From Pseudonocardia sp. MH-G8 (lineage in GTDB: Bacteria; Actinomycetota; Actinomycetes; Mycobacteriales; Pseudonocardiaceae), in the NCBI RefSeq assembly GCF_002262885.1, contig NZ_NKYF01000044.1:1-51419 (forward strand): a DNA stretch of 51,419 bases, in the 5' to 3' direction. This document shows, piece after piece, positions 16,118 to 24,181 of this stretch. Below the pieces are notes generated by a model. It saw only the letters and a program-made list of their open reading frames with translations. It had not been told where the DNA came from and ran no database searches. Every line of letters begins with the position of its first letter. The first letter of the stretch is position 1. A program made the translations under genes and the position numbers.

Positions 16118-17577
16118 GAGAAGAGCTTCCCGCCGTACTCGATGAGGAGCCGGGCCGAGAAGTACCCGTAGAACAGCACCGCGAAGATCATAACGCCGAG
16201 CCGGAGCCCGCGGAGCCGGATCGCGTGTGGCAGAGCTCGGCGGTTGAGCCGGATGAGCAGCGCGGAGTACACGAACATCACCACCCCGGACAACGCCGAG
16301 GACACCACCAGCAGGGCGAGCGGCTGACTGAAGCCTGCCATCAGGATCAGCGAGCCGATCCCCACCATGGACCACACGAACACGAAGTAGAGCCGGCTTT
16401 CGGTCCAGCGGGTGCTGTCGGTGAGGTACACCGTCTTGAGGACGTCCGCGATGATCCGGCTGACGTAGTCGACGTTCGCGAGCGCGGTGAGCAGCAGGCC
16501 AGCGCCGCCGATCACCCAGAACAGCGTGCCGAACCAGGGTCCGACCGTGCCCTTCAGAGCCTCGCCCATACCGCGGATGAAGTTCAGATCACCCGCACCG
16601 GGAACGTCGCGGCCGAAGACCGTGGAGTAGGCGAGCAGCGAGAGGACGACGATCGACAGCACCGTCAGCGCCCAGAACGAGACGAGCTGCTCGATGTTGG
16701 CCACGCGCCACCAGCCGCGGAACCGGCGCAGGTTCCCCTCGTCCTGACCGACCATCGTCCCGGTGGCCGCCTTCGCGACGTCCTCGCCCGTCACCGGCGA
16801 CACGATCCGCGGGATGAGCGCACCCATGCCGAAGCCCTTGTCCCGGATCCAGTTGCTCTGCGCGAGGTTGGCCAGCGCGCCCGCGCCGGCGAAGGCGATC
16901 GCCCCCAGCACGACTGCGGGGTCCAGGTCGCCGGGCGTGGGTCCGAGGCCGGTGCCGATGCCAGTCACGGCGGTGCCAAGACCGGCCCACGCGTGCGCGC
17001 TGATCGCCGTGGTCAGCGCGACGACCAGGAAGACCAGCACCGCGACGACCTTGACCATCTCGATCTTCTCGACCGTGTTGTAGACGACCGGTGAGACGGT
17101 CAGCGTGACCGCGATGGCGACCAGGGCGATCACGGCCACCCACGTCGCAGCCGACGGGCTCAGCCCGAACACGAAGCCGAGCGTGGTGGCACCACTTGTC
17201 GCCCATCCTGGCCAGACGATGGTGATGAACGCCGACAACGCCATCACCACGCCCCACGGCTTCCACAGCCGGACGAAACCGGCGATCGCCGTCTCCCCGG
17301 TGGCGAGCGTCCACCGCTCGATCTCCATGTTGAGGAAGAACTGGATGGTGACGCCCACGACGGCGGCCCACAGCATCACCAGGCCGACCTCGGCGGTGAT
17401 GTAGGGCCAGAGGACGTACTCCCCCGAGCTGACGGCGAGCGCCGCCAGGATGATGCTGGGCCCGAGCACGTGCCGCAGCGACTTGGGCTCGGGGATGTCC
17501 CCGTACGCCATCGGAGGAAGGTTCTTGCTGGGCACTTCCGACGCGAACTGCTTCGGGGCGACGACGTCGTCGGCCAT
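16114..17577 (-). CDS. NRAMP-fold transporter without metal-binding motifs
   Basis: A 487-residue protein with about 11-12 membrane helices, related to the NRAMP branch of the APC fold. The first helix reads GPSIILAALAVSSGEYVLWP (about 39-58) where metal transporters have the DPGN motif, and the helix 6 region AIAFAGAGALANLAQSNWIR lacks the MPH motif. The metal site is therefore absent and the substrate is probably an organic compound. The start at 17577 was preferred over 17583 because the AGGAG is too close to the earlier ATG. It follows the aldehyde dehydrogenase gene in the same operon, so it may import the alcohol or aldehyde precursor, or a related acid. Confidence 0.75.
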   Translation of the reverse strand: MADDVVAPKQFASEVPSKNLPPMAYGDIPEPKSLRHVLGPSIILAALAVSSGEYVLWPYITAEVGLVMLWAAVVGVTIQFFLNMEIERWTLATGETAIAGFVRLWKPWGVVMALSAFITIVWPGWATSGATTLGFVFGLSPSAATWVAVIALVAIAVTLTVSPVVYNTVEKIEMVKVVAVLVFLVVALTTAISAHAWAGLGTAVTGIGTGLGPTPGDLDPAVVLGAIAFAGAGALANLAQSNWIRDKGFGMGALIPRIVSPVTGEDVAKAATGTMVGQDEGNLRRFRGWWRVANIEQLVSFWALTVLSIVVLSLLAYSTVFGRDVPGAGDLNFIRGMGEALKGTVGPWFGTLFWVIGGAGLLLTALANVDYVSRIIADVLKTVYLTDSTRWTESRLYFVFVWSMVGIGSLILMAGFSQPLALLVVSSALSGVVMFVYSALLIRLNRRALPHAIRLRGLRLGVMIFAVLFYGYFSARLLIEYGGKLFS

Positions 17578-17589
17578 GAGCATCTCCTG

Positions 17590-19038
17590 TCAGGGGGTGG
17601 GGGCGAGGTAGACGACCTTGGTCTGGGTGAAGAAGTCCCGATTGGTGAATCCGATGGAGAACGCACCCACGCCGGAGCCGCTCACCCCGCCGAAGGGGAC
17701 GTGCGGCTGGCTGACGGTGCCGTGGTTGACATGGACCATCCCGGCGCGGACACGCCGGGCGAAGCGCATGGCGACGCCGACGTCCTCGCTGAACACGACG
17801 GCGGCCAGCCCGTACTCGCCGTCGTTGGCGACCGCGACCGCCTCCTCCTCGCCGGACACCCGCAGCACGGAGAGCACCGGGCCGAAGATCTCCTCACGGG
17901 CGACGGCCATCTCGCGGGTCACCCCGTCGAGGACCGTGGGCGCGACGTAGCGGCCGGACGGCACCGGCCGCTCCGGCGTGCACCGCCGGGCGCCCTCCTG
18001 CTCGCCGCGCCGGAGGTATCCGGTGACTCGCTCGTACTGGGCGTCACTGACCAGCGGGCCGACCTGCGTGGCGGGCTCGAGCCCGGATCCAACGGCGAGC
18101 TCGGCCCACAATGCGGCGAGGCGCTCGACCAGGGCGTCGGCCAGGTCGTCGTGCACGATGACCCGGCTGATCGCCGTGCACCGCTGGCCCGAGGTCTGGA
18201 TCGCCCCGCCGGTGATGTGCGCGGCCACGGCGTCGAGGTCGCGGGCGCTGTGCACGTATGCGGCGTTCTTGCCTCCAAGCTCGAGCTGGGTGCGCCCGAG
18301 GCGCTGCGCGACCGCCGCGTTGACCGTCCGGCCCACCACGGTCGACCCGGTGAACGAGACGCCGTCCACCCGCGCGTCCGCGGCCAGCTGGGCGCCGACG
18401 GTCGCCCCGCGACCCGACACGACACCCAGGACGCCCTCGGGCAGCCCGGCCTCGGCGAGCATCCCGGCGAGGCGCAACGCGGTCACCGACGTCTCGAGCG
18501 CCGGCTTCAGCACGACCGCGTTGCCCGCCACCAGCGCCGGCCCGATCTTGCGGATCGGGGCGACGGCCGGGAAGTTCCAAGGTGTGATCGCCGCGACCAC
18601 GCCGATCGGCTCGAGCTCGGTGTAGACGAGCTGCCCGGCCGCCCGGCTCGGGATCGTGGCCCCGTGCAACCGGGTGCCCTCCCCCGCGGTGTAGTCGAGC
18701 TCCAGGCGGGCGCGGCCCAGCTCGGCCCGCGACTCCGCGAGCGGCTTGCCCATCTCGCGCGTCATCAGCAGCGCGAGCTCCTCGGTGTGCTCACCGATCA
18801 ACTGGTTCCACCGCCGCAGGACGTCCCCGCGCACCGGCGCCGGCGTCTCCGCCCAGCCTGGTGCCGCCGATACCGCGACGTCGACCGCGTGCCGGACCTC
18901 CTCCGGCGTCGAGTCCGGAACGACGCCGATTATGTCGCCGTCGTCCGCCGGGTTGCGCGACTCGACGACCGGGCCGGCACCGCGTACCCACGAGCCCCCG
19001 ATGAAGTTGACAGCTCCGGAAAGGACGTCCGCGGTCAT
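17590..19038 (-). CDS. NAD(P)-dependent aldehyde dehydrogenase
   Basis: A 482-residue enzyme of the aldehyde dehydrogenase superfamily, oxidising an aldehyde to its acid in the cytoplasm. Catalytic Cys287 is in QTSGQRCTAISR, the general base Glu254 in QLELGGKNAAYV and Asn155 in ITPWNFPAVAPIRK. GSTVVGRTVNAAVA contains the cofactor-binding turn and EEIFGPVLSVL and FGGVSGSGVG are the usual C-terminal motifs. The ATG at 19038 overlaps the alcohol dehydrogenase stop (ATGA), so an alcohol is probably oxidised in two steps to a carboxylate. Confidence 0.93.
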   Translation of the reverse strand: MTADVLSGAVNFIGGSWVRGAGPVVESRNPADDGDIIGVVPDSTPEEVRHAVDVAVSAAPGWAETPAPVRGDVLRRWNQLIGEHTEELALLMTREMGKPLAESRAELGRARLELDYTAGEGTRLHGATIPSRAAGQLVYTELEPIGVVAAITPWNFPAVAPIRKIGPALVAGNAVVLKPALETSVTALRLAGMLAEAGLPEGVLGVVSGRGATVGAQLAADARVDGVSFTGSTVVGRTVNAAVAQRLGRTQLELGGKNAAYVHSARDLDAVAAHITGGAIQTSGQRCTAISRVIVHDDLADALVERLAALWAELAVGSGLEPATQVGPLVSDAQYERVTGYLRRGEQEGARRCTPERPVPSGRYVAPTVLDGVTREMAVAREEIFGPVLSVLRVSGEEEAVAVANDGEYGLAAVVFSEDVGVAMRFARRVRAGMVHVNHGTVSQPHVPFGGVSGSGVGAFSIGFTNRDFFTQTKVVYLAPTP

Positions 19039-20189
19039 ACCCTCACCCCCTCCGGAGTCGGCACGTCCCGTGGTGGGCCGCCCGGGCGCAGAACGGCCTT
19101 CATCACCGCACCCGCCTTGACGTCGGCGACGGCCTCGTCGGCGGCCTCCAGCGGATACTCGGACAGCAGGCTGCCGAGGTCGAAACGCGCGATGAGACGC
19201 GGCAGCGACGAGATGTAGGTGATGTAGTGGCGCGCCGAGAAGCCCCACGAACCGTGCACCCGCAGCTGCTTGCGTGTGATCAGGTGCGGGTTGAGCGGCG
19301 TCGTCCCGTGGTCGGTGTACTGCCCGAGCACGCAATACTGCGCTCCCGGTCGACACATGTCGATGCCCTCGGCCACCGCGGACGGCACCCCGGCGCACTC
19401 GATCACGACATCGGCGCCGAGGCTCTCCGGGGTCTCGGCCCGGACGGCGGCCGCGCGGTCCTGGGCGGCACTGCCGTCGGTGACGTCGACGTACACGGCC
19501 GCGATCCCGAGGCGTCTGGCCTGCTCCAACCGGTCGGCCGGGCCACCGACCATGATGACCTTGCCCGCCCCGCCGAGCTGGGCGTAGATCGCGGCAGCCA
19601 CACCGACCGGGCCGCTCCCCTGCACGACGACGACGTCGCCCGGCCGGATCCCGACCTCGTCCAGGACGCCGTGCACCGCGGTGGGGCCGGCGCACCCCAG
19701 CGGGATCACGTCGCGTGGCCGCACCCCGTCGGGCAGCTTGACCATGATGGTGCCGGGCTGGAGGTAGATGCTGTCGGCCCAGCCCCCGGACAGGTGCGGG
19801 AAGGCGTCGGCCCGCTGGTTGATCCCGTAGATCCGCCGCGACCCGGTGCAGAGGGTCGGCTGTTGCTCCACCAGGCAGAACCGGCACCTGCCGCACGAGA
19901 TGTTGTTCAGCCAGGACACCGCGTCACCGGGAGCGAGCGGGACCCCGCACGCGTCGTGAGTCAGACCGGCGCCGAGCGCCGCCACCCGCCCGACCGCCTC
20001 GTGCCCGAGCACGACGGGCGTCGGGATGGGCAGCCGTCCGTTTTGCAGGTGTACGTCTGTCCCACAGATCCCGGCGTACTCGACGTCGACGATCGCGGCC
20101 ATCTCGCCCGGCGCGGGGACCTCGAAGCTCTCCATCTCGAAGGGCGACATGAACTCCCTCAACACCACGGCACGGCTTCGGGTTGGCAT
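19035..20189 (-). CDS. Zinc-dependent alcohol dehydrogenase
   Basis: A 384-residue medium-chain dehydrogenase/reductase. Catalytic zinc ligands are Cys42 (AGICGTDVH) and His63-Glu64 (VLGHEAVGRV); the structural zinc lobe has Cys99, Cys102, Cys105 and Cys114 (SCGRCRFC and LC). The nucleotide-binding motif is VVVQGSGPVGVAAAIYAQLG. The start at 20189 (MPTRSRAVVLREF) is where family similarity begins, with GGAGCC before it. First gene of an operon with aldehyde dehydrogenase, the NRAMP-fold transporter and IclR. Confidence 0.92.
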   Translation of the reverse strand: MPTRSRAVVLREFMSPFEMESFEVPAPGEMAAIVDVEYAGICGTDVHLQNGRLPIPTPVVLGHEAVGRVAALGAGLTHDACGVPLAPGDAVSWLNNISCGRCRFCLVEQQPTLCTGSRRIYGINQRADAFPHLSGGWADSIYLQPGTIMVKLPDGVRPRDVIPLGCAGPTAVHGVLDEVGIRPGDVVVVQGSGPVGVAAAIYAQLGGAGKVIMVGGPADRLEQARRLGIAAVYVDVTDGSAAQDRAAAVRAETPESLGADVVIECAGVPSAVAEGIDMCRPGAQYCVLGQYTDHGTTPLNPHLITRKQLRVHGSWGFSARHYITYISSLPRLIARFDLGSLLSEYPLEAADEAVADVKAGAVMKAVLRPGGPPRDVPTPEGVRV

Positions 20190-20232
20190 GGGTGGCTCCT
20201 CACGGCGACTGCCCTGTTCGAAATCAGGAACT

Positions 20233-20246
20233 CGGTTCAGAAACCG
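20233..20246. promoter_or_regulatory. Inverted repeat CGGTTCAGAAACCG
   Basis: CGGTT and AACCG flank a 4-base spacer 44 bases upstream of the alcohol dehydrogenase start. The size and position fit an operator for the IclR regulator encoded at the end of the operon; this is inference. Confidence 0.4.
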
Positions 20247-20647
20247 TACGACCAGCCGGCCCTGCGGGCAAGACCGCGGCGGCGACGAGGAGCATCGCCC
20301 TCCTCCGGGCACGCAGCGCACCGATGCTGGCCGGCGTCGGCGGACCGGGTGGGGCTCGGACGGGAAGCGCGGTGGCGCGATCACCATCACCGGCTCCCGC
20401 CGGCAGGCTGCCTTCGCTAGCGGGGTGCACGCGCTACAGCGGGGCCAAGCACGGTTGCATCGCCCTGATGTGCGCTCTGACCTGGAAACCGGCGCCGGAG
20501 ATGATCCGGGTGAACGTCGTACCCCAGCAGCGGAGGGTCGTCCGGGACGGTGTCGCCGACACCGTGATCGGCGCGCCGCCACCACCGACGGCGAGTGCGA
20601 TCGGATCAGCCCCACCCCGAGCGCTGTGGACGCGAGCGACCACCGGC
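20247..20647. other. Gene-free stretch
   Basis: I see no intact gene here. Open frames on both strands are short and have biased composition typical of shadow frames in high-GC DNA. It lies next to a run of gene fragments and is probably decayed sequence, with the promoter region of the alcohol dehydrogenase operon at its left edge. Confidence 0.4.
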
Positions 20648-20773
20648 TTGGGAGGAGCTGCGCAGCTCGAGGCCGCCCCGGTTGCCACAGAAGTAGGTCT
20701 CGCCGTCGACATTGAGCGAGAGGCACCCGATCTCGCCGGCGCGCGGGCTCGACCCGAGTACCAGGTCGCCGTT
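20648..20773 (-). pseudogene. ROK-family-like fragment
   Basis: About 42 residues read NGDLVLGSSPRAGEIGCLSL followed by NVDGETYFCGNRGGLELRSS. The spacing GEIG then CGNRGxLE recalls the zinc motif of ROK sugar kinases and regulators, although one Cys is missing (GGLE instead of GCLE). It begins exactly where the MFS fragment ends. No start, no flanking domain: a remnant. Confidence 0.4.
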
Positions 20774-20774
20774 C

Positions 20775-21251
20775 GCACACCGCCACCAGGAACAGACAGG
20801 TACGCAACTCCCGGTGTCGCCACACGTAGCGCAGCCCGGCCCGGACCTGGCCCCTCCCACGACCCGACTTCACCGTGCGGTGCAGCGCCGAGCGGTCGAT
20901 CCGGGCCAGGCCGGCGAGGACGGCGACGAACGAGACGGCGTTGACGGCGAAGGCCGGGCCGGCCCCGGCCGCGGCGATCACCAAGCCGGCGACCGCGGGT
21001 CCGACGAGCCGCCCGGTGTTGTGGATCGTCGAGTTGAGAGCCTGTGCGTTGACGTAGTCCGCGGGCGGCACCAGATCGGTGACGAACGTGTGCCGGCCGG
21101 GTGAGTCCACGACCGTGACGAGGCCGAGCAGCGCGGCCATCACGTACACCAGCCCGAGCGTGGTGGCGCCCAGCAGCGTCGTCACCGCGAGGACCGCGGC
21201 CAGCACCGCGCTGACGGCGACCGGGCTGCCGCTCAGCACCAGCACGGGCAT
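20775..21251 (-). pseudogene. MFS exporter (DHA3-like), internal fragment
   Basis: About 159 residues resemble the first half of drug:H+ antiporter-3 type MFS proteins: TLGLVYVMAALLGLVTVVDS, PGRHTFVTDLVPPADYVNAQ, ALNSTIHNTGRLVGPAVAGL and RAGLRYVWRHRELRTCLFLV. Several helices are present, but the N-terminus and the C-terminal half are gone. It is bounded by a ROK-like fragment on one side and a histidine-kinase fragment on the other. Confidence 0.7.
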
Positions 21252-21450
21252 CGAAGCCCGGCTGGCCCGGTTCACCGACCTGGTCGCCACCGCGATCGCC
21301 GACGCACAGGCCCGCGTGGAGTTGCGCGGCCACGCCGAGGAGCATGCCGCGCCGACCACGTCGCAAGCACCGGGTCGTGGCCGCCGACACCACCCGCCGC
21401 CGTATCGAGCGCGATCTGCACGACGGCGCCCAGCAACGCCTAATCCGGAA
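21247..21450 (+). pseudogene. Sensor histidine kinase fragment, frameshifted
   Basis: The plus strand reads GIEARLARFTDLVATAIADA and QARVEL, typical of the end of a GAF domain, then after a frameshift near 21360 reads RVVAADTTRRRIERDLHDGA and QQRL. The latter is the phospho-acceptor helix of the HisKA_3 type with the expected His in DLHDGAQQ. Nothing of the ATPase domain follows. Confidence 0.6.
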
Positions 21451-21585
21451 CGGGTTCGCCGCCGCACGCACGGGGTAGGCGAAGTTTACGTTACGGCGGT
21501 GGGTACCAGGAGTTGCCAGCCAGGAGCGCCCTGAACCGCTCGCACAACCACACGGATTGCGGCTGAACACTCGACCGCTTCGTGC

Positions 21586-22911
21586 TCACCGCGTGTCGCT
21601 CTTCGACAGTCTTCCTACGACTTTTTCCGTGTCGGGCCTACCTGCCCTCATGAAGTACGCGCTCACCAAGCTGATCACGGCCGTGAGCGCGATGTACACC
21701 GCGATCGGCCAGGTGTCCTCGAAGTACAGGAACAGGCTCGTGGCGATCAGGGGCGCCGGACCCGATGTGATCACCCCGGCGAACTGGTACGGCAACGACG
21801 CGGCAGTGTACCGGACGTTCGGCGGGAACAGCTCAGCGAATAGCGCCGACTGCACTGCGTAGACGGACGCCTGGGAGAACGCCAGGGCGAAGATGTAGGC
21901 GATGATGAGCGGCCCGCCCTCACCAGACTCGACGAGCCAGAAGAACATGAAGCCGTAGACCGCCACGAAGGCGCTCCCCAGCATGAACATCCTCCGCTTG
22001 CCGATCCGGTCGGCGATCACCCCGAACACCGGGATGGTGATCAGCTCGACGGCGGAGGCAATGATGATGGCGTTGAGCATCGACTGTCGCGAGTAGCCCA
22101 GCTCGGTCGTCCCGTAGGTGAGCATGAAGACGTTCGCGACGTTGAACGTGATGTCGGTGGCGAAGCGTGTCCCCAGCGCGAGGAGGAGGTTCTTCGGGTG
22201 CCGCCGCAGCGCCTCGAACAGCGGCACCTTCACCTCCGTTCGCGTCTCCTTGAGCTGCTTGAAGGCGTCGGTCTCGGGGAGCTGCAACCGGATCAGGAGC
22301 GCCACCACGACAAGGAAGGCCGAGAACAGGAAGGGCAGGCGCCAACCCCAGTTGAGGAAATCCTCCTCCGACATGCCCGCGACCAGGGACATGACCGCGG
22401 TGGACAGCAGAAGGCCGAGCGGCACCCCCAGCTGGGGGAAGGTGCCGAATAGCGCACGCCGATGGCTCGGCGCGTCCTCGACGGCGATCAGCACGGCGCC
22501 GCCCCACTCGCCCCCCACGGCGAGTCCCTGCACCAGCCGTAACACCACCAGCAGGATCGGCGCCCAGACGCCGATCGAGTCGTACGACGGGATGACGCCA
22601 ATCAGCGTGCTCGCCGCGCCCATGATCAGCAGGGTCGTGACGAGCATGGCCTTCCGGCCGATCCGGTCTCCGAAGTGGCCGAAGACGATGGCCCCCAGGG
22701 GCCGGGCAACGTATCCGGCGGCGAAGGTGCCGAATGCCGCGATCGTGCCGGCGCTCGAGGAGAACTCGGGGAAGAAGACCTCGCCGAACACCAGCGCGGA
22801 CGCTGTGCCGTAGAGGAAGAAGTCGTACCACTCGATGGCCGTGCCGACGATGGTTCCGGCAGCCGTCTTCGTCGCCCGTCCGCGGGAGAACTCGGGGGTC
22901 GTCGTAGACAT
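21586..22911 (-). CDS. MHS family MFS transporter
   Basis: A 441-residue, 12-helix major facilitator of the metabolite:H+ symporter family (shikimate, citrate, proline/betaine type). Hallmarks are GTAIEWYDFFLYGTASALVF near the N-terminus, GHFGDRIGRKAMLVTTLLIM between helices 2 and 3, RLVQGLAVGGEWGGAVLIAV in helix 4 and GVIADRIGKRRMFMLGS between helices 8 and 9. The ATG at 22911 lies 10 bases after the M24 hydrolase gene in the same operon. It probably imports the compound that hydrolase acts on, or exports its product. Confidence 0.9.
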   Translation of the reverse strand: MSTTTPEFSRGRATKTAAGTIVGTAIEWYDFFLYGTASALVFGEVFFPEFSSSAGTIAAFGTFAAGYVARPLGAIVFGHFGDRIGRKAMLVTTLLIMGAASTLIGVIPSYDSIGVWAPILLVVLRLVQGLAVGGEWGGAVLIAVEDAPSHRRALFGTFPQLGVPLGLLLSTAVMSLVAGMSEEDFLNWGWRLPFLFSAFLVVVALLIRLQLPETDAFKQLKETRTEVKVPLFEALRRHPKNLLLALGTRFATDITFNVANVFMLTYGTTELGYSRQSMLNAIIIASAVELITIPVFGVIADRIGKRRMFMLGSAFVAVYGFMFFWLVESGEGGPLIIAYIFALAFSQASVYAVQSALFAELFPPNVRYTAASLPYQFAGVITSGPAPLIATSLFLYFEDTWPIAVYIALTAVISLVSAYFMRAGRPDTEKVVGRLSKSDTR

Positions 22912-22921
22912 TTCAGGATCC

Positions 22922-24061
22922 TTACCAGGTGTTGAGCATCGGGAACTGGTCGAGAGCTTCGCTCCCGCTCTCGGTGACCCGGACGATGCGTTCGGTGCGC
23001 AGCCCTCCGACGACGGGAACCGTGATGGTCGCCTTGAGCGTGAAAACCATGTCGGGGGTCAGGACAATCGGGTTGTGCGGACTGATCCACGGCTGCTCCT
23101 CCTCCGGGTCCATCCCGGTGCCGTGGCCGGTGCCGTGCCCGCGCGCCTCGCCGGAGTACTCGGCGTAGCCACGGGTCACCAGCTCTTCCTGGATGACGCG
23201 GTTCAGCTCGCGGGCGGACAGACCCGGTCGCACGGCTGCCATACCGGCCTCGACCGCAGCCACCGAGGCCTCCATGAGGGAGCGCTGCTCATCGGTGATG
23301 TCGCCGTAGCTGAAACCCCGCCCGCCGTCGGCCGAGTATCCCTTGTAGCGCGCGCCGATGTCGGTAAGGACGAGGTCGCCACGCTGGATCGGACGGTCGC
23401 TGGGCAGCGCGAGGTTCCAGCTCGCCCGCGGGCCGGACTGGACCATGGACAGGAAGGCGACGCCATCGGCCCCCGCATCGATCATGGCGGCATCCGCCAT
23501 GCGCGCCAGCTCACGTTCGGTGTAGGTCTTCCCCGTGGCGAGGGCGACGCGGATGACCTCCATGGCGATGTCGTTGAACCGGGCCGCCTCGCGAAGGATG
23601 TCGATTTCCCACTCCGACTTGACGGCCTTCACCTCGGCCAGCACGTCGGTGGGTGTGGGGCGTACGCCACCCAGGGCGTCGGTCACCCGGTCCAGCAGCA
23701 CGGCCGGGATGAACCCGGAACCGGCCAGGCCCAAGGCTGCGCCGTGGTGCTGGGCGGACCACGCCGTGACGGCGCCGGCGATGTCTGCGATGTTCCTGAC
23801 CGCGAAGTTCGTGACGTCCGCCGCCCACCCCATCGCACCCTCGGCGACGAAGAGCTCGGGGTCGCCGTGGCGCGGCAGCAGCACCGCTGCGGTCGGATAG
23901 TCACCCACGCCGTCCAAGGGGCGGAAGCTGGTGAAGTAGCTGACGTTCGACGCCCGCCAGCAGTCCCCGTAGGCGAGGAGCCCACCCAGATCCGTGATCT
24001 CGAGCGCGGATCGGATGCGGCGCATCCTGTCGTCGAACTCTTGCAGCGGCATCGCTGACAT
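22922..24061 (-). CDS. M24 family metallopeptidase-like hydrolase
   Basis: A 379-residue pita-bread fold protein related to Xaa-Pro dipeptidases, creatinase and ectoine hydrolase. Metal-ligand positions Asp234 (LTDIGARYKGY), Asp245 (SADGGRGF), His313 (HGTGHGTGMD) and Glu357 (RTERIVRVTESG) are kept, but the glutamate normally in the FTxEPG motif is Lys343 (MVFTLKATITVP). This suggests that it is not a classic two-metal peptidase and may be a creatinase-like amidohydrolase. The ATG at 24061 follows AGGAAGGAA. It is transcribed with the MHS transporter and divergent from a LacI regulator. Confidence 0.85.
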   Translation of the reverse strand: MSAMPLQEFDDRMRRIRSALEITDLGGLLAYGDCWRASNVSYFTSFRPLDGVGDYPTAAVLLPRHGDPELFVAEGAMGWAADVTNFAVRNIADIAGAVTAWSAQHHGAALGLAGSGFIPAVLLDRVTDALGGVRPTPTDVLAEVKAVKSEWEIDILREAARFNDIAMEVIRVALATGKTYTERELARMADAAMIDAGADGVAFLSMVQSGPRASWNLALPSDRPIQRGDLVLTDIGARYKGYSADGGRGFSYGDITDEQRSLMEASVAAVEAGMAAVRPGLSARELNRVIQEELVTRGYAEYSGEARGHGTGHGTGMDPEEEQPWISPHNPIVLTPDMVFTLKATITVPVVGGLRTERIVRVTESGSEALDQFPMLNTW

Positions 24062-24122
24062 GCAGTGTTCCTTCCTGGTCACCTGCGAGCTGGCCGCCAT
24101 TGAGCCACGGCGCCAGATCGGG

Positions 24123-24138
24123 TGGCAATCGGTTGCCA
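24123..24138. promoter_or_regulatory. LacI-type operator TGGCAATCGGTTGCCA
   Basis: TGGCAA and TTGCCA flank a 4-base centre containing CG, in the 120-base divergent region between the M24 hydrolase and the LacI regulator. A palindrome with central CG is typical of LacI-family operators, so it probably binds the adjacent regulator and controls both directions. Confidence 0.7.
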
Positions 24139-24181
24139 TGAGTTGTCGTCGGCGTCTACCGTCCGTGATCGGAGGTGGGCA

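Noticed and set aside
20247..20647. Possible coding sequence upstream of the alcohol dehydrogenase
   Set aside because: Frames on both strands lack family motifs and are interrupted; no ribosome-binding site with a sensible start was found.
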